Assembly (NCBI GenBank): GCA_003527965.1
Contig: DPVY01000243.1
Span: 1 to 7,739 of the forward strand
DNA: 7,739 nt
Direction of reading: 5' to 3'
Source: Fidelibacterota bacterium
GTDB lineage: Bacteria > Fidelibacterota > UBA2242
In this document: piece by piece, positions 5,583 to 7,739 of the stretch
Layout: every line of letters begins with the position of its first letter
Numbering within the stretch: position 1 is the first letter of the stretch
Notes under the pieces: model-generated
What the model saw: the letters and a program-made list of their open reading frames with translations, nothing else
What the model was told of the DNA's origin: nothing
The model's database searches: none
Position numbers and translations under genes: made by a program

Positions 5583-7301
5583 ATGAATATGAAATTCGAT
5601 TGGAAATTCAAAGATACCGATCAGGAAAAAGTTCGGGAATTGGCTCTCGCAACAAAACTTCCTGTTTATATCGCCAGTGTGCTCTATAACCGCAAATTCA
5701 TTAGTCCGGAATCAATAAATAAGTTCTTTAATCCGGATTTGAGTGGATTGTATGATCCGTTTTTATTAACGGACATGGAAAAAGCCGTAAATCGTATCCA
5801 AAAGGCTTTATTAGAGAAAGAGACCGTCATGATTTATGGCGATTATGACGTTGACGGTACTACGGCGACTTCACTGCTTTATCTGTATTTACGGGAAATA
5901 GGGCTGAATACGTTATACTATATTCCAAGTCGTGAAAAAGAGGGCTACGGTTTATCTAAAAACGGGATTGATGTCGCCCTTAGCAAACATGTCGGCTTAA
6001 TCATTACCTGCGATTGTGGAATTAGCGATATTGACAAAGTGAATTACGCCAATGAAAACGGCCTTGATTTAATAATCACAGATCACCATGAGCCGGCTGA
6101 TACTTTGCCAAAGGCCCTAGCAATTCTTAATCCAAAACGAGTTGATGACCCTTATCCCTTTAAGCAATTATGTGGAGCCGGAGTCGCTTTTAAATTATTG
6201 CAGGCCTTTTCGATCAGTAATAATATTCCTTTGGAAAAACTGTATAAACATCTGGACCTGGTTGCAATTGGCACTGCAGCTGATATTGTTCCGGTTCTCG
6301 ATGAAAACCGAATACTGGTTTCCAAAGGGCTGGAATATCTGAATCGTACCAATAAAATCGGCGTTCATGCACTTCTGAAAGTTTCCGGATTTACAAATAA
6401 ATTTTTAACGGTCGTCAATATTGTTTTCAATTTAGCGCCCAGGATTAATGCCGCCGGACGACTGGGTGCAGCTACTCGCGCAGTCAAATTACTAACCTCA
6501 TTCAATATTGAAGAAGCTCATAAACTTTCCAACGAGCTGGAGCAAGAAAATAAGAATCGTCAGGATATTGAAAAAGACACTATCGATCAAGCCATTTTAC
6601 AGTTAAATGCCACCCATGACACCTCCAAAGACAAGATCTTTATTCTGTCCGATACGAATTGGCATCAGGGTGTCATCGGAATAGTTGCTTCAAAATTAAA
6701 AGAGATGTACAACCGTCCGGTAGTCATGATCTCTTTTAAAAACGGAATTGGCAAGGGCTCGGCGCGAAGTATTCCCGATTTTGATTTATATAAAGCTTTC
6801 ACTGAATGCGCAGATCTGCTGGAAAACTACGGCGGTCACAAAATGGCTGCCGGATTAACGATAACCCGGGAAATGCTGCCAAAATTCAGTGAACGCATTA
6901 AAAAAATCGCCGACAGTCGGATCACAGCCTCAATGCTTCATCCCCGGCTTAATATAGAGTGTGAAATTAAATTCAACGATATTAATCAAAATACTATTAA
7001 TTACCTTCAAAAGATGGCTCCCTTTGGACCTGGTAATATGCGTCCGCTATTCGTCGCCCGAAATCTGATGGTTTCCGGGTTGCCCCGGATTGTTGGTGAA
7101 AATCATCTGAAATTTAAAGTTAATCAGAACAATATTGTTTTCGGCGCCATTGGCTGGAAGTTGGGAACTCTTTACGAAATGCTAATCAGCAATCGCCCCT
7201 TGGATATGGTGTTCGTCATTGAAGAAAATGAATGGAACGGCCATACAGAAATTCAACTCAATGTCAAAGATATTCACTATTCAGATAACAATAATATGTA
7301 A
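5583..7301 (+). CDS. recJ: Single-stranded-DNA-specific exonuclease RecJ
   Basis: RecJ is a metal-dependent 5'-to-3' exonuclease on single-stranded DNA, acting in recombinational repair, mismatch repair and stalled-fork processing. The 572 residues match usual bacterial RecJ length and the gene is intact. The DHH domain has I-Y-G-D-Y-D-V-D-G-T-T (84-94), C-D-C-G-I-S (143-148), I-T-D-H-H-E (165-170) and I-G-T-A-A-D-I-V-P (229-237), carrying the metal-binding aspartates and histidines. N-L-A-P-R-I-N-A-A-G-R-L-G (283-295) joins the two lobes. The DHHA1 domain has W-H-Q-G-V-I-G-I-V-A-S (360-370), G-S-A-R-S-I (392-397) and G-G-H-K-M-A-A-G (417-424). The A-P-F-G-P-G-N motif (479-485) leads into the C-terminal OB fold. 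Two in-frame ATGs (5583 and 5589) are possible starts, and neither has a Shine-Dalgarno site, unlike the next gene. The start lies 12 bases past the extended P1 helix, so any transcript through rnpB would carry a highly structured leader. Confidence 0.96.
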   Translation: MNMKFDWKFKDTDQEKVRELALATKLPVYIASVLYNRKFISPESINKFFNPDLSGLYDPFLLTDMEKAVNRIQKALLEKETVMIYGDYDVDGTTATSLLYLYLREIGLNTLYYIPSREKEGYGLSKNGIDVALSKHVGLIITCDCGISDIDKVNYANENGLDLIITDHHEPADTLPKALAILNPKRVDDPYPFKQLCGAGVAFKLLQAFSISNNIPLEKLYKHLDLVAIGTAADIVPVLDENRILVSKGLEYLNRTNKIGVHALLKVSGFTNKFLTVVNIVFNLAPRINAAGRLGAATRAVKLLTSFNIEEAHKLSNELEQENKNRQDIEKDTIDQAILQLNATHDTSKDKIFILSDTNWHQGVIGIVASKLKEMYNRPVVMISFKNGIGKGSARSIPDFDLYKAFTECADLLENYGGHKMAAGLTITREMLPKFSERIKKIADSRITASMLHPRLNIECEIKFNDINQNTINYLQKMAPFGPGNMRPLFVARNLMVSGLPRIVGENHLKFKVNQNNIVFGAIGWKLGTLYEMLISNRPLDMVFVIEENEWNGHTEIQLNVKDIHYSDNNNM

Positions 7302-7320
7302 CACCGGAGGATTATTAGTA

Positions 7321-7739
7321 ATGTTTAGAAGTAAAATCGCTGGTATTGGAAAACATGTCCCTGAAAACGTAGTTACAAATTACGATCTGGAAAAAATGAT
7401 GGACACCAGTAATGAATGGATCGTAGAGCGAACAGGCATTCACGAAAGACATTTTGTGACTCAGCCCTGTGGAGCCGCCGAATTGGCATTGCCCGCTTGT
7501 GAAAAGGCAATATTAAGAGCAGGCATCGAGAAAAACGACATTGATTTTATTATTGTAGCAACCACAACACCTGAGCATCTAATACCCGGGACCAGTAGTT
7601 TTTTACAAGCCTTGCTTGATCTGCCGGGTGTGCCCACTCTTGATATCAGAGTACAGTGCTCCGGGTTTGTCTACGGGTTGTCGATTGCCGACCAATTTAT
7701 CAAGACCGGACAGTATAAAAATATTTTACTGGTCGGTGT
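7321..7739 (+). CDS. fabH: 3-oxoacyl-ACP synthase III, FabH-like (3' partial)
   Basis: FabH-type enzymes condense an acyl-CoA with malonyl-ACP to start fatty-acid chains. The first 139 codons are present and the rest lies beyond the window. Recognisable parts are I-A-G-I-G-K-H-V-P-E (6-15), S-N-E-W-I-V-E-R-T-G-I (30-40), A-T-T-T-P-E (80-85), and the active-site region I-R-V-Q-C-S-G-F-V-Y-G-L (109-120), with the nucleophile C113 encoded by TGC at 7657-7659. The residue before the cysteine is Q rather than the A of standard A-C-S-G FabH. This is a variation I associate with FabH-like paralogues, so the enzyme may not be the main chain-initiating FabH. The His and Asn of the catalytic triad are not in view. 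GGAGG (7306-7310) lies ten bases before the ATG and supports the start. It is 19 bases after recJ, so co-transcription is likely. Confidence 0.88.
   Translation, partial: MFRSKIAGIGKHVPENVVTNYDLEKMMDTSNEWIVERTGIHERHFVTQPCGAAELALPACEKAILRAGIEKNDIDFIIVATTTPEHLIPGTSSFLQALLDLPGVPTLDIRVQCSGFVYGLSIADQFIKTGQYKNILLVG

Overview
The window is a compact, mostly housekeeping stretch of a bacterial chromosome. Every gene lies on the + strand. The coding sequence is moderately AT-rich, there are no mobile elements, and gaps between genes are short. A class A RNase P RNA and a FabH-type condensing enzyme make it bacterial. Protein style (a TPK/symporter pair, a FabH-like enzyme with a Q-C-S-G active site, a tRNA without encoded CCA) loosely suggests the Bacteroidetes/Calditrichota/Marinimicrobia (FCB) neighbourhood, but this is a weak inference.

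Region 1 (1-4111) looks like one operon of four genes: selD (5' end outside the window), a conserved soluble protein of unknown function with a possible GNAT-like core, thiamine pyrophosphokinase, and a sodium:solute symporter. The symporter start codon overlaps the kinase stop codon (ATGA). The pair suggests uptake of thiamine, or of a related compound, followed by activation to TPP. No TPP riboswitch is visible. The operon ends in a weak AT-rich hairpin.

Region 2 (4112-4378) is a 267-base gap holding a single tRNA-Val(CAC) at 4193-4266, a possible weak promoter before it, and an 8-bp perfect hairpin (4329-4350) in the leader of the next gene.

Region 3 (4379-7739) holds a coiled-coil/zinc-ribbon protein (DUF164/CT398-like), the RNase P RNA gene rnpB, recJ, and the first 139 codons of a FabH-like 3-oxoacyl-ACP synthase III. 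These genes are packed very tightly. The outermost helix (P1) of RNase P RNA can be extended to 15 bp, and it then contains the final sense codon and stop codon of the zinc-ribbon gene. recJ begins 12 bases after that helix. A good extended -10 promoter candidate for rnpB lies inside the zinc-ribbon reading frame.

The features most worth a second look are the CDS/rnpB overlap, an extra hairpin in the P13 loop of the RNase P RNA, the near-identical CCCCGAT/ATCGGGG stems reused in three RNase P helices, the unknown gene between selD and the thiamine kinase, and the thiamine kinase/symporter coupling. I do not see a clearly new multi-gene system such as defence, CRISPR or biosynthesis here.
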